In this document: in pieces, positions 46,213 through 58,043 of the stretch | How positions within the stretch are numbered: the first letter of the stretch is position 1 | Layout: each line of letters starts with the position of its first letter | Assembly: GCA_024516155.1 (NCBI GenBank) | Contig: JAJJXM010000006.1 | Coordinates: 558,001-622,000 of the forward strand | DNA length: 64,000 nt | Source of the DNA: Pyronema omphalodes | Taxonomy: Eukaryota > Ascomycota > Pezizomycetes > Pezizales > Pyronemataceae | Direction: 5' to 3' | Program-made: the position numbers and the translations under genes | Notes under the pieces: generated by a model | Seen by the model: only the letters and a program-made list of their open reading frames with translations | Database searches by the model: none | What the model was told of the DNA's origin: nothing

Positions 46213-48703
46213 GATGCGATGCGCGCTTGGAACAAGCTGTCAGGTAGAGATCAGATGAAGAAAGAAGATGAGACTGAGGAGGAGAAGTTCTGGGCGGGGG
46301 TAAGAAAAAAGAATAGGGATGAGGTTCGTCTGATGAGGGAAATGGAAAGGGAGAGGAATGCGAAAGCGAAAAAGGAATAGGGATGTTTTTTTTTATCAGA
46401 GGATGGGAATTCTGAGGAAGATGATTGCTGAGATTTGGAGATGGCTATACGTTGCAAGGGAGTATGGATACCAAGAGAGGATTATGTAAATAGCTATCGT
46501 GAACGAAAATTATTTTTTCTTGCAAAAGGAATTAAATAAAAGTTTCACGACGTTTCTGAAGATCGGCTTATGAAGTCCACATTGAGATTAAATATACCTA
46601 CAATCCGGACTACTTATCCCCTACCAAAATTTAAATTCCAGCCTATTCACCAGCTTCAAATATCCAATCCTATTTATCCCACCAAAGAAAGCAACAACAA
46701 CTCTCTCCACCTCAACTTTCAACCCCCAACCTGCCCTACTGATGCCCCCGTACAAAATCGTTGAGAACAAATAAAGAACCCCCCCTATAACAAGTCGCGT
46801 TTCCAATGACCTGATGATGGTGGCTTGAGCTTCACTATCTTGGCGGTACGTAGATACACCGAGATACACCGCACACTCAGCAGCAGGCTTGGACTCTATC
46901 TACCACATATGGCCTGTTTATGTGGGCTGCGAAAGAACAGGAGGATGATGGAACATAGCTGGTTAGCTGCTGGTTATCTAGATATGTTTTTTTGCAAAAG
47001 GTAGTTTCAGCCTCAAGGGGACTTATTGTTGCGGGGGAAAATGGGGAGTGAAGATAGAGACTCTTGAGCCCAGGACCCAGGTTGGGGAGGGGATGGCTTA
47101 CGGAGAGTTATGGTATTGTCAGGGAGAAAGGTATCGGTTGTTTTGGACTGTAGATGAAGGAAAGAAAAGGGAGAAACAGGCGCGGAGAGGCGGTTTTGGT
47201 GGGTATGAAATAGCGGTGGTAGACGGGTTTTCTGAGAGGTAATCAGAGTTAAGGTCGTTGTTGTTAGGGGAATGATGATGTGGAATGTACCGTATCTGCG
47301 GGTGGCGTCATGGTTGACTCAAGGGCTGGGCGTGGAAAGAATACGAAGAAAGCTGGGGATGATGGAAGGGGGGAGAAAGGAGGGGAGGATGGGAAAGGTA
47401 TAAAAAGAGGTACTGTTTATTGCAATAGCTGAGGATTCCCAGTGGAATGAGATTTGAGAAGAAACTTTAATTCTCGGATGCCGTTATTCGTCCACGAAAA
47501 GATTGAATGCTGGAAAAAGAAGAGGCAGAAGAGGAAATGAACCTTCACAGCTTAGGACGCCTGGTGGCATTGAGCTCGAGTGAAGGGTTCCATCTCACAG
47601 AGCTGTCATCGCATTGAAATGCCATCCGAGGATAAAAGTGATAAGCTGTATTCCCAAGTGGGATTGATCGCTGACGAAGTGATAAGCTGTATTCCCAAGT
47701 GGGATTGATCATTGACGCGACGAAAGGAAAATTGGAGTGAAGAAGGTCCTAAGCAAGTACCTGAGTGGACAGGGGTAGCTGTGTTACAGGCTTAGATACA
47801 TAGAGTACGGTTCCATGATGTGCTGTATTATCCGCAGCGACAACATCGACAGACACAATTGGTCACTCGTTCGACGAATCATACAATATGAATCAATTCG
47901 ATCGGTCCATAGTTTAATCGAAGATACATGCGTTCTAAAAACGCATCTACGGTGTTTGGGAATGCTGGTATCAACTGTAATGGGTGACTGCTCTGAAAAC
48001 ATGCCACTATGGAGGCGGTTGGTAGGAAAATCATTCTCTGATTAGGAGGAAGCGGCTGACCTGGCTGACCTGGCTGGACTGGACTAACTATTATGGAGAA
48101 AGATTTGTTTCCGGATACATTAGTCATAGGCTGCTATTTTCTGTGAATTTAATTGTTTCAGTAATTTGGAAGCCGGCCTGTAATCAACTCCACGGTTTAT
48201 CGGGTCCCTTTTACAACTTTCGTGGTGCAAAGAATTGGAGATGGGTACAAATTGAGACGGTCTCGGATATTTGCTTTGAGGATTGGCTTTAACCGTTCTC
48301 GTGGGAAGTAGATTCCGGTTCTCAAAGCCCTGACAAAGGAGCACCGCGTGCTGCTCCCCAAAGACACCATAATATACCTCTGCGCGTGTCGAAGCCTCCA
48401 CAACAATGGACATCAAAAATCATTTGCATTAATCTTAAATCTGAACCTCACCATTGATTCGTCTATTTCTCTATAATTACTTCCAATAGTTATACATTAC
48501 CAGTGTGGGTGCAACAAAAAAAGTGGTCACAAATCACCCCTCTCATCCCTTATTCCTCCACCTCTATCAGAGACGTATACCCCCCACCCCCCACCCCACC
48601 ATCTCCCTATCAACACCCCAATATGCAATCCTTCCTCCATCCATCACCACACCTCATTTGCCTCTATCACTTTATTCGCGCAGGTCAATACTATATCCAC
48701 ATC
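46213..48703. other. Intergenic, MED16 to the F-box gene
   Basis: About 2.5 kb. It begins with an A/G-rich open frame of 53 codons with its own ATG (46219-46380) in phase with MED16, treated here as 3' UTR. No other exon could be supported. A 41-bp tandem duplication lies at 47636-47717. Confidence 0.5.
47636..47717. repeat. Tandem duplication of 41 bp
   Basis: Two adjacent 41-bp copies beginning AAGTGATAAGCTGTATTCCC differ at two places near their 3' ends (GATCGCTG against GATCATTG), both transitions. Confidence 0.95.
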
Positions 48704-49828
48704 CTAAAGCGTCATATCCTTCTTCCCCATTGTTTCCAACAACCTCCTAAACTCCTCACCCCTTGCTAAATCCATCGGTGTCGCCCCATCCTGATTCCTC
48801 ACATCTAACCTCGCTCCATATTTCAACAACACCTCCACGCCTTCCTCAGTATTCTTATTATATACCTGCCTCACCGCCAAATGCAGCGGAGTATTCCCCT
48901 CCTCATCCTTTGCATTGATTAACGCTCCATGGGAGATAAAGAGACGGGCTAGTTCTGCGGTGTTTCGATGGGGGTTGCGAGAGGCGAAAATGGAATGCAA
49001 TGTACTTCGCCCACGATTAAATGGGCAGAGTGAAGCATTGATATCTGCTCCGTATTGAAGAAAGAGTTTGGCTATTGGGACACAACCGTGCATGGCTGCC
49101 AGATGGAGGGCGGGTTGATCCGCGCCGGTCACTGGAGCGCCGTAGAGGAGGAGTTGCTTGATTAGGCGAACATGCATTCTGGGATTTGCCTTTGAATAGA
49201 AGCTTATAGCTGCGGAGAGGAGGGGGATGGGGATAGGGAAGGAGCTGGATGTGATGGCGGGGTTTGCACCGGCTTTGAGGAGGTGTGAGATGATGGCGAT
49301 ATGGTCAGAGGTGAGATCCGGATAGTAGATAGAAGGTTCGAAACAATTGATGGTGAAGCCGAGAAGAGGGGTGTGGCGCATTTCCATGTTGTAGTGATTG
49401 TTGGGGTGGTGTTTCAATATTTTCTCGGAGATATGGAGATTTGGTGATAGCCCGTAATCTAAGAGTTTTTGGATGGTGGACAGGCAGGAGTGGGATAGAG
49501 CCCAAAGATATGGGTTTGTCTTTAGGGAAGTTTTGGGGCCGGAAATTGAGCGGTCGTTGAAGGAATCCAGTGGATTGAAGTAGGCGCAGATACGTACGGC
49601 TCGCCTCCAGAGGAGGGGTGTGAAGAAATGATGATAGGACTTACTGGGTAAACAAAGGTGAGCGAGGTCGTTAAAGTCTAGCTGATCTGCAATTAGGAAG
49701 AGTATCTCGGTTGGTAAAGAGTTGATGACAGAGACACTGTATGCCATGTCGTTTCGCTTTGCTGACCATTTGGTAATTTGGCCCATTGATTTGCATTTCG
49801 CTGAATTACCAATAGGTTTATACAGCAT
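48704..49828 (-). CDS. F-box and ankyrin-repeat protein
   Basis: One exon. The longest frame has 374 residues; a second ATG at 49747 (MAYSVSVINSLPTEIL) gives 347 and lies directly before the F-box, so it may be the true start. An F-box-like motif (SLPTEILFLIADQL, then LWRRAVRI) spans about residues 37-80. Several ankyrin repeats follow, clearest as PALHLAAMHGCVPIAKLFLQ and GNTPLHLAVRQ with YGADINA and YGARLDV turns. F-box proteins link substrates to SCF ubiquitin ligases through Skp1, and ankyrin repeats usually bind the substrate; the target is unknown. Large families of such proteins occur in filamentous fungi. No intron is needed. The gene is divergent from the oxidoreductase. Confidence 0.85.
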   Translation of the reverse strand: MLYKPIGNSAKCKSMGQITKWSAKRNDMAYSVSVINSLPTEILFLIADQLDFNDLAHLCLPSKSYHHFFTPLLWRRAVRICAYFNPLDSFNDRSISGPKTSLKTNPYLWALSHSCLSTIQKLLDYGLSPNLHISEKILKHHPNNHYNMEMRHTPLLGFTINCFEPSIYYPDLTSDHIAIISHLLKAGANPAITSSSFPIPIPLLSAAISFYSKANPRMHVRLIKQLLLYGAPVTGADQPALHLAAMHGCVPIAKLFLQYGADINASLCPFNRGRSTLHSIFASRNPHRNTAELARLFISHGALINAKDEEGNTPLHLAVRQVYNKNTEEGVEVLLKYGARLDVRNQDGATPMDLARGEEFRRLLETMGKKDMTL

Positions 49829-50597
49829 AGGTAAGATTGCAAGTTATAATTCGTTGCAAATAAGCGGATCTAGAATAGGGTTCAAAATTTTGGCCTAGAG
49901 TACTGTCTGGCTCGAGGAGGGTCGGGCGGCGTCTGAACAGAATTCGAATTCGAATCGCAAAACAGATACCGATAACGGTGACTTAATTATTTTTTATCTG
50001 AGAAATTCAAGCAGAAGAATAATGGAAACCACAAGCATGTAAACGTCTCTTATATGAGGACGCGGCAAACAAAGCCAGTGCTTTTCAATTGGAGCATCAT
50101 TCAAGTTTATTTCAAAGTCTGTTTAAAGAAACAACCTTTCAATGATAGTGCATATTTTCCCAAATGTATCATTGTTTAAATTTTAATCGGGACAACAGCT
50201 ATTGCAACTCTAGTATTGCATCCCGGCCGCTAGGGTACAGCCCGCTTTACTTTTTCACGGCGCCTGCAATCTCTAGCTTCCAAGTGAATTCACATGTTCT
50301 TTGGCACCTGATACTTTCTCGAAGGACGCGGAACTCGGCCCGTTGAGTAATACCATCTCGGTTTTGCATCCTAAATATGACTAACTGCACAATTTACCCG
50401 CGACGCATATTACAGCGAGCTGCAACAACCCCACTTCCATCTCAGCCTTGAAACTCGAGTTCCAAACACATCTCAGCTATAATTCTTCTTCCACCCCGAC
50501 TTCAAAACTTTAAGTTCGCCATAGTAACCATACCTCTATCTAACATTAAAGCATACAAAATCCAAGCTTCCTCTCATCTTCAACGACTACTCCCAAA
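49829..50597. other. Divergent intergenic region
   Basis: Must hold promoters for the F-box gene (-) and the oxidoreductase (+). The last 150 bp are C/T-rich, consistent with a leader for the oxidoreductase. No specific site could be named. Confidence 0.5.
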
Positions 50598-51766
50598 ATG
50601 ACCGCCTTATTCCCTTTCGAATGTCGCTGGGGCATCATGGGTTCGTACTCCCCCTTTCTCTCCTCCCTTCCTCGCTAACATCATCAGCCACCGGTTGGAT
50701 TGCCAAAGAATTCGCCATAGACCTTTTCGCGCCCAACTTCACTCGCCATGTTTCTGATGTCACACATAGGCTCGTCGCCGTGGCCTCCTCCTCCAGCTTA
50801 CAGCGGGCAACTGACTTCATCTCCACCGTCCCTTGGCCTAAGTCTCGTGCATACGGTTCTTACACCGATCTTGTTCGCGACCCTGAAGTGAATGTTATCT
50901 ACATCGCCACACCTCACTCTCACCATTTCGCCAATGTCATGATGGCACTGAAAGCTGGGAAACATGTGTTATGTGAAAAGGCCTTTACCGTAAACGCTGC
51001 TCAACTGGAGTTATTGATAAAGGAGGCGAAGGAAAGACAGTTATTTTTGATGGAGGCTGTTTGGACGAGATTTTTTCCGGTGAGCATCGAAATCAGGAAA
51101 TTGTTGGAGGAGGGGGAGATTGGCGTAGTGAAGAGAGTGGAGGCTAGACTGGATTTTTGTTTTGAGCCTTTGAAGGAGAAGTATCCAGGTGGTGAGAATA
51201 GGATGGTTAATCCAAAGCTTGCTGGTGGTGCATTGCTGGATTTGGGGATTTATGCGTTGACGTGGGTGTTTCAAACTATTTATCATGATTTACCAGAGGA
51301 GGAGAAAGAGCGGTCGGAACCAAAGACGATGGGAGTGATGCAGATATATTCAGAGACTGGAGTGGATGCGGATAATGTTGTTGTTTTGCAATTCCCCCAT
51401 GCTACTGGAGTGGCGAGTAGTTCGCTGTCTGTTAGTGGAGATAATACACCCTGCGCCAGAATCCTGGGAACGAAGGGGGAGATTCAGGTTACTGGCCCGG
51501 CTTATAGACCGGAGGGGTATTGTATTATTTGCCCGGGAAAAGAGAAGAAGATTGTGCCGCATCAGATTCCGGGCAGGGGGATGTTTTGGGAGGCGGATGA
51601 GGTGGCGAGATGTATCAGGGATGGAATGTTAGAGAGTAAGATTATACCGCTAAATGAGTCTCTAGTCATCATGAGAGTTATGGATACGGTGAGGAGAGAG
51701 AATGGACTTAGGTATCCGGAGGAGATTGAGACGACCGTGTATGATGATGAGAGGGAGCATGTATAG
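50598..51766 (+). CDS. Gfo/Idh/MocA oxidoreductase (dihydrodiol / D-xylose dehydrogenase-like)
   Basis: Two exons, 50598-50640 and 50688-51766, giving 373 residues. The 47-nt intron starts GTTCGT, has GCTAAC and ends CATCAG. The join RWGIM|ATGWIAKEF restores the N-terminal Rossmann loop (G-x-(A/T)-G-x-I-A). These enzymes oxidise sugars or trans-dihydrodiols with NAD(P)+ in the cytosol. The pattern DPEVNVIYIATPHSHH, then GKHVLCEKAFTVN, gives the family's Glu-Lys motif. FLMEAVWTRFFP and GGALLDLGIYAL are typical of the dimeric dihydrodiol / NADP D-xylose dehydrogenase branch. The longer frame starting at 50621 reads through the intron and is not used. The exact substrate cannot be told from sequence. 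It does not sit in an obvious pathway cluster. Confidence 0.92.
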
Positions 51767-54700
51767 TAAGCCTTGGACGGACCTGCGGCGTAATGAGGTT
51801 TCTATCCAGTATGATATTGTTAGACTGATGTAGTACTGTTAGTCTGAGATAGCATTAATAAAAGTCTAACTTTAGGAAAGGGCGTAGGTTCTAGCAGTTA
51901 TTTATACCCCGCGGTTGGTGATCTTGATTAGAAATAGAGCGGATAACTTCCTATATAGACAACAAGACTTCTTGAATGGAATCATACAACTGGATAGTAA
52001 CAAAGAGCATGAAGTGTTTTGGTTTAGACAAGTCCAGAATGCATGGAATCTGGAAAGATATAGAAGAGTATTATCTTGCATTTTCGTAGAAAGATAACTG
52101 CGCTATAAGTACACTATAGATTTTTACTATGCCATTCCTGGTGCATATATGGTTAGAGAAGAGTGATGTAAACACGCACATTAAGAATATCTAATTGTGA
52201 AGTCGTGTGCAGTCACAGGAAATCACTATGACATAATTTGTCTTCGGGCTACCTCGGTGTCGCCCAATCACGATTAGGGGGCCTCATTAGGTGGCTTCAG
52301 CCACAAGGGCAGGATATGGTTTTTTCTTTGCATCCTGCATAGGCCCTTAAGGCCTCGGTCAGTGTATGATTAAAATGTCGCTTAATCACGATCCACGAAG
52401 AGAATCCGTTCGCCTTATCGCCAGTGAGTCAGCTGTGTTTATACCATTGGTATCAGATTAATGACAAATATCTAGTATTTCTTTGGCTGTATTTGTATCG
52501 TGATTCTTCGTCTTCGTCTTTTCTTTTCCGGCTTGGATCCTGATGATACTGAAACCTAAGGTTCATTTGACCTCGTCTAACCTAATACCATATTAAAGCG
52601 ACCATCAACTTGCGCACGTTTGCGGTGCCAGGTTTAAACCTAATCGTGGATCAGCTCGACATCTTTCAAACGATATTATCATGAAGAGTATTTTTAGGTT
52701 CGTGCTCGTTTGTGTCCATCATTTTGCCTTGGTTAGAGGGCCCCACTATGCCGTCAACAGCGTTGACGAGTGATATTATGTGTCATTACGTAGATCTCTA
52801 GGTGTGAACCGCAGACCGTTTGTACTCGTCAAGTGTAAATACTTACGATGGATGAGCCATCTTTAGTGTACATTGAATAAATAATCAATGGTGATCTATG
52901 TAATTTCGGATGACTATTGTATTACCACTCAATTAGTCCAACTTTAACTACACTTGTAGGCATGATGGTTTTCCGAAGCATTTATAGGCCATATCAATCC
53001 AATCAATTTACGCTGGATATGTACCCAGAAACGCAATGGGGTTTAGCATGGCCAGTCGACTCGAGGTTATCAGATCTTTGTAAGAGCTACCCATCATACT
53101 TGCACTGGACGAGTAAGACGTATCCTTTCCGGGTCGCCAGCTTGCAAAAGCACATTCCGCAGCGCTAGATCTAGATCTCAAGATCAGCTGTGGAGAAATG
53201 CTGCAAGAGTAATCTGCGATGAGGTTGGGTAGTGATGTTGAGCGCCTGATAGCGTTGATACCTCAAGCTTTACCGAGAGTAGCTGTTCCCTTGGTGGCTG
53301 GATTGAGGTCCCATTATTACTTTTAGTGATCGACGAGTTTGCAATCCGTGACTTGGTGATGCTGAACGGGCCCAATGATGATGTGCTGCAGTGGCGGATT
53401 GGTCATGACAAACGTGGCAATTGTTGAGCCCCCCAAGATTGACGTATGTATGTATGAGTTTGGCCCAAAATGTTCCAGCTCTCCAGCCTCGTGATGCCAC
53501 AGACGCGCGCGCTTCTGACAGCTATCACTACTAGCGCGATGTTGTGGCGTTATTCCCACGTTTCTTCAACTTTCTTCGCACGTCTTTACCCGGCCTTCTT
53601 GTTCTGGCTCTTGTACCCCACCTCCCCCCACGCCCACGCCCCGATCTCCCGCTGGCATCTGGTATCAGACTTCCGACACCTTCTAGCCCGTCTAGTCCAA
53701 TGCGCTGTCAATCATCTTTGTACGAATCTACGGGGGACCTTAAGCCGCCACCAGCCGAGTTTCCTTTTCTTCAGGTCCTTCCCTACGCGTACCAGGTCAT
53801 CCCTTGAGCAGGCGAGAGCGGATCGCAAGCTGGAATATCGGACCCCCCTGGGTACATCCACGATTGGAAAGTTTACACGCAAGCGAGCATTGACCTCATC
53901 TTGCATTTCCGAGGAGAGACGCTTGTTGGGGGATTTGTAGCTTCGACTCCAAGGATGATTTGCGATTTGCGACTTGCCAAAACCCCCACGCAAGGAATGG
54001 GCCCGTGTACACCACTTCACGATTCTACCATATCCTTGGATCTGGGTACCAACTAGTAGCCTGAAAGGCCAGTCTCGAATTGCCCTGCGAATTATATTGA
54101 CACCCACCGTCTCCGGCTGCCAATTGGTGAACCGACCGAGATTGGGTATTGCGATTTGGACGGAAAGAACAACGTGCCGACGGTGGAAGGAAGGTATGGA
54201 AGGTCGGGAAACTGAAAGATTGGGGGTGCAGGGCTACTATTTGTGATAATTTTGCTAAGAGCGGGATGCGGTGGAAAATCGAATTACTGGGACGGGTCCG
54301 TGAGGTGGCATGTGGCGTGGTCACGACGATGGTGGAGATATCGGTTTCAGGGTCTTTGAGAAACGCCACGCTTGGGTCTGAGAAACTCCACGCCCAGGGT
54401 CCGAGATACACTGCAACGCCACAGTGTGGGGTATGGCGCGTAGGTGTTTCTCCAAAAAAACTTGAGCTGCTGTATCAATTCAAGGCTCTAATTCTCTAGC
54501 CCGGTAACAGCAGCGCAAAGACACACCGTGAAAAGGTCAACCCTATCTACCCTTGCCGCCTCACCGAACGGAAACACCGGTCCGACCACCAGCTCAGCAC
54601 TCCTCCAGATAGATTTCTCACCGCTCTGGCGACTTGCGGTGAACAACTCAGCGAGGGGAAGAAATGGGATGAACTTGCGGGGAGTTTGCAATGAGCAAGG

Positions 54701-55119
54701 CCGTTTCGACTTGTTTTTGCAAGTTTCTGAGTCAGAATGGGGGTTCTAGAGACCACTCTAGCCGGCTGTCATTCCGCTTCCCCGGCTTGGAATTATGTCT
54801 GGTATCTTGGGGATGGAGAAACGTGTGAAACAGTTGTCAAGAACCTCATCTGGCGGTGAGACATCATTCTGTGGGGCATTACATTCAGGTACAGGTTCCG
54901 TGATTTCCCGCCAAAATGTATACAGGAATGAAGTATTTTACCCAGAGAAACATTAATCAACAAGGAATACCCTAGGATCAAAGTTTATACTCATCACATG
55001 ACAAGCCCTCACTCAGCAACCCTAATCGGTGAGCGGGACCTAATCGATAACGATATCGATATCGATAGCTGTCCGCCGACTAGACTCCCGTCAGCCCGCC
55101 GCGCCGGAGTTCAGCCCCG
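51767..55119. other. Gene-free region, possibly degraded mobile DNA
   Basis: About 3.3 kb with only short frames. At 52268-52277 and 52641-52650 a 10-bp inverted pair (CACGATTAGG / CCTAATCGTG) occurs, with GTGGCTTCAGCCAC (52301) and GGCCTTAAGG-like palindromes between. A palindromic ATCGATAACGATATCGATAT-type stretch lies at 55043-55068. These hints suggest old element remnants, but no domain is readable. Confidence 0.4.
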
Positions 55120-55672
55120 CTTACGAGCGGTGAAGGCTGAGGACTCTCAAAAGCGGTGAGAGGTGCGGGGTAGATATGCGGTGAAGGAAAGACATTCCGC
55201 AAAACCTTACGAAGCTTCGCAAAGTTTAACGAAGTCCAGCAAAGAAGTCCGACAAAATTTTGGTCGGTCTTGCGTGTGCAAAGCCAGCGGACGCCGGACT
55301 ATCAACGCCGCCCATGCGCACCAGCGGTTATTACGCCATCTTCACTACTGCGCATAATTTTTCCTACATACATATGGTTCACATGCTGCAGTGCAAGAAC
55401 TCCTACAGTACAGTAGACTGAGATATCGAAAAATAATACATACAAAGCTGCAATATGGCGTCACAAATCTCTGTTGAGAAGCAGGTGGACATGCGGAATT
55501 CGCGGGGCGAAGCGGCGCCCACGCGGTGATTGCGGTGCGGTGCGGTGCGCCTGCATTGTTGAGGCCGCCCAAAGAGCCCGGGGATACCAAGAGAGTCCTA
55601 AGTAGCCGAAAGGGACAGATCTGAGGGTCACCGAACCGCTTGGTCTCCGCTTGTCACCGCTTCTCCGCATAA
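55120..55672. repeat. GC-rich segment with repeated GCGGTGA and CCGCTT words
   Basis: GCGGTGA occurs at 55127, 55153, 55178 and 55523, followed by GGTGC units (55530-55548). Near the right end CCGCTT occurs three times at 10-11 bp spacing (55636, 55647, 55658) with one inverted TCACCGC. The segment is clearly more GC-rich than its surroundings. It could be a non-autonomous element with subterminal repeats, but no terminal repeats or target duplication were found. Confidence 0.45.
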
Positions 55673-56380
55673 TTTAGGAATAACTAATGCATTAGTCAAC
55701 GCAACACCTATCGGATTTAGGAAAGCGTAAGCCCTAGCCCTATCCTATAAATTTTATGACACAGCCGAGTCATGCGGGGACTCAAACTTTTGTCCCTCTA
55801 GGTCTCTTTTAGGATATCTTACCATGGCTGCCTACATCGCTTACATTCTTGAAAACTTTTAGGAGCCGTGCACCTGCAGTAGGAAGACTGTCAGATGCAT
55901 CATGCCAGTGATTTCGACGTTACTTGACGTCACAACGGGATCGTCTCCGCAGGGAGAGTTCGCAGGGACAGATATGCTGCATGCTTAGTGATAATCAATG
56001 GATATCCGAGCCGGACCGTAGTTGTTTGGGGTTTGGGTGCGAGGGATCGATAAACAGCGTGCAGATTTGTTTTGCAGGGGCTTCAAACATTAGTTTAGTC
56101 AGGGACAGCAACGGATAACGTCAGGGCACATACAGTGAAATAGTTAGTATCTCGTTTTGTCTGCCTACATGGTATTCTACTCTGAGTACACGTGCTCAGT
56201 TTAGCTCTCTAGAGCATTTGAGTTTACCGAATGGAGGCCCAAATTGAGATTCTAAGTCTGCCTAGAAAACCTTATCCCCATGTTTTATCACAGGATTACC
56301 GCAGATTTTTAGCTACAGGCTCGTAAATACGAAGTTGAAAATCCGAGCTCGCAAGGACACTATTGGTCGATCTACAGAGA
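55673..56380. other. Intergenic, nothing recognised
   Basis: Contains an ACTAATGCATTAGT palindrome at 55684-55697 and otherwise only short frames. Confidence 0.5.
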
Positions 56381-56715
56381 CGGTAAACACGGTCCGCTAT
56401 AGCCCGTTGATAAACGAGTCACCGACTAGCCATGTAGGCAGCCAGACTTCCATGGGGAAAGATTGAAACGTTCCATTGGTTTTTGCAATTGGGACCTCTG
56501 CATATCTGTCTACGGTGCACCATAGACGATACATACAGTGACCGGGGAACACGGTCCGTCATAGGCCATTGAAACATTCTATCGGGTTGAAGCGAGTTTG
56601 AATAATCGTATTTACCCTTTGATAATATTGGGACCTCGCGGATCGATCTACGTGGACGGGGAACGCGGTCCGTCATAGCCCATCCAGGCACCAACCATTG
56701 ATAAACGAATTATAT
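56381..56715. repeat. Degenerate repeats of ~115-160 bp, about three copies
   Basis: A core like GGGGAACACGGTCCGTCATA occurs at about 56382 (diverged), 56544 and 56658. It is preceded by TTGGGACCTC...GATCTACG-like sequence and followed by CCCATTGAAAC or TTGATAAACGA. The copies are similar over about 100 bp and run in the same direction. They carry no frame and match nothing I recognise. Confidence 0.75.
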
Positions 56716-57535
56716 AACAAACATCTTGAAGATATGTATCTAACCTGCATTAGTCAAAGGTAGCCAGGATGAGAAGCATTCCATTGAACAACTGTCTTTC
56801 TACCGCACGCGTGACCTCAAAGAATCCAATTCACTGCTTCTTGACCCCGCTAAACATCGTAAAAAACCGGTATCGCAGGGTGTCTACAGTAGAGTATAGG
56901 TGCTCAAGGACTAGAGGTTTCAATCGGCTATCACCTAAGGACCTGATAAACCTAGAGAATCTTCGATGCAAGAGATCGTCATACACTGAGCTTAGGAACG
57001 GTAGTCATGTTCCGTCGATAAACGCATGCCCCGGGAAACACAGTTGTCCAGGAATATGGTGGCAATATTAGTCAGGGACAGTAAAAAAGGCATTTGCCTG
57101 CGCACTTTGATGAACACGTGCATGCTCACGTTCCATCAACTCCCAAATTCCACGAAGAAGCGGCAAACATGAGAGGAAACAGAGATCGATAAAACCTTAT
57201 CCTGCATTAGGTAACGCGGGAACCTACATTTCCTACCGTGGCATATTGTAGATACAAGAGGTGCAGTCACATCCTGATTCATAAAACACAACAGGTAAAC
57301 AGCTTTCATCTTACATTCTGTACCATTCTGTAAAGTTTTCTGCATGGTTTTCTGTTCGAAGTACATAAGAAGACTGAATTAACCTTAATCAACTCACGCG
57401 GAAGGTGTGTAGAAGCAAGATCCCGATTAAGGTTCGGGAGTTTCACCCCTGAATTTCTTTGAATGACGGCTCGGCTGTAGCTACTGTACTCGCTGTGACA
57501 TGTTTCACTACGTTTCGGCTTAGAATTCCCCGGAT
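56716..57535. other. Intergenic, nothing recognised
   Basis: Only short frames; no repeat or RNA gene could be supported. Confidence 0.5.
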
Positions 57536-57640
57536 TTTATACTGGGGGTTTCCGGGGATGGAGTAGGCTCCAGGTTACATAAATGTAACGTGAAAGAAAT
57601 TTCGATATGCAAAGAGCCTACTCCAACCCGCGGGGTATAG
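57536..57640. repeat. ~105-bp nested inverted repeat (hairpin)
   Basis: GGAGTAGGCTC (57560-57570) pairs exactly with GAGCCTACTCC (57614-57624). Outside these arms TATACTGGGGG... and ...CCCGCGGGGTATA extend the pairing imperfectly. Between the arms GTTACAT-AA-ATGTAAC (57574-57589) forms a second exact stem. The whole could be a very small foldback element with TA-type ends, or an RNA hairpin; nothing decides between them. Confidence 0.7.
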
Positions 57641-57703
57641 TAGGACAGAGTTAATAGTGGGGGTAAGGTTTTGAACGGCGGGATAAACCATCCTCGTGGT
57701 AGT

Positions 57704-58043
57704 ACTCACGATGGTTACACTCACGATAGTATGACACAGAAATACAACTTCGGCCGTTTCTGTAGCATCTAGATTGAACGAACAATGAGCGGTACAGAAA
57801 GTTGAAGAAGTTATTTCAACCTGCAGGATCTTCTAGACCCGGTTTAAACAAGGCTATTGGTAATACATCGTGAGCTCTTGGCAAAATATTACAGGTCAGG
57901 TGTCTTTCATTTTTAAAAGCGTTCTGTACTTTGCTGCAGTTGTTCAACTATTAGAGATAGAGTTCAAGTATTAGCACATAATCACCTTAGTTATTTCCTC
58001 ACGATGGTTATACTCACGATGGTTACACTTCCAATAGTCGTAC
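57704..58043. repeat. Two clusters of a CTCACGATGGTTACA 15-mer
   Basis: At 57704-57737 the 15-mer occurs with a second diverged unit, and at 57998-58043 as three units (the last one CTTCCAATAGTCGTACA). The two clusters run in the same direction and are ~290 bp apart. Confidence 0.75.

Noticed and set aside
48704..51766. F-box/ankyrin gene plus oxidoreductase as part of a secondary-metabolite cluster
   Set aside because: There is no synthase, transporter or regulator nearby; the next genes are MED16 and a gene desert.
52441..52470. TTGGTATCAGA, resembling a primer-binding site of copia-type elements
   Set aside because: No LTR pair, no polypurine tract and no readable pol domain nearby; the match is short.
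53470..54240. Overlapping frames of 90-156 codons on both strands
   Set aside because: No splice context, domain or codon pattern favours any of them, and they overlap each other in opposite directions.
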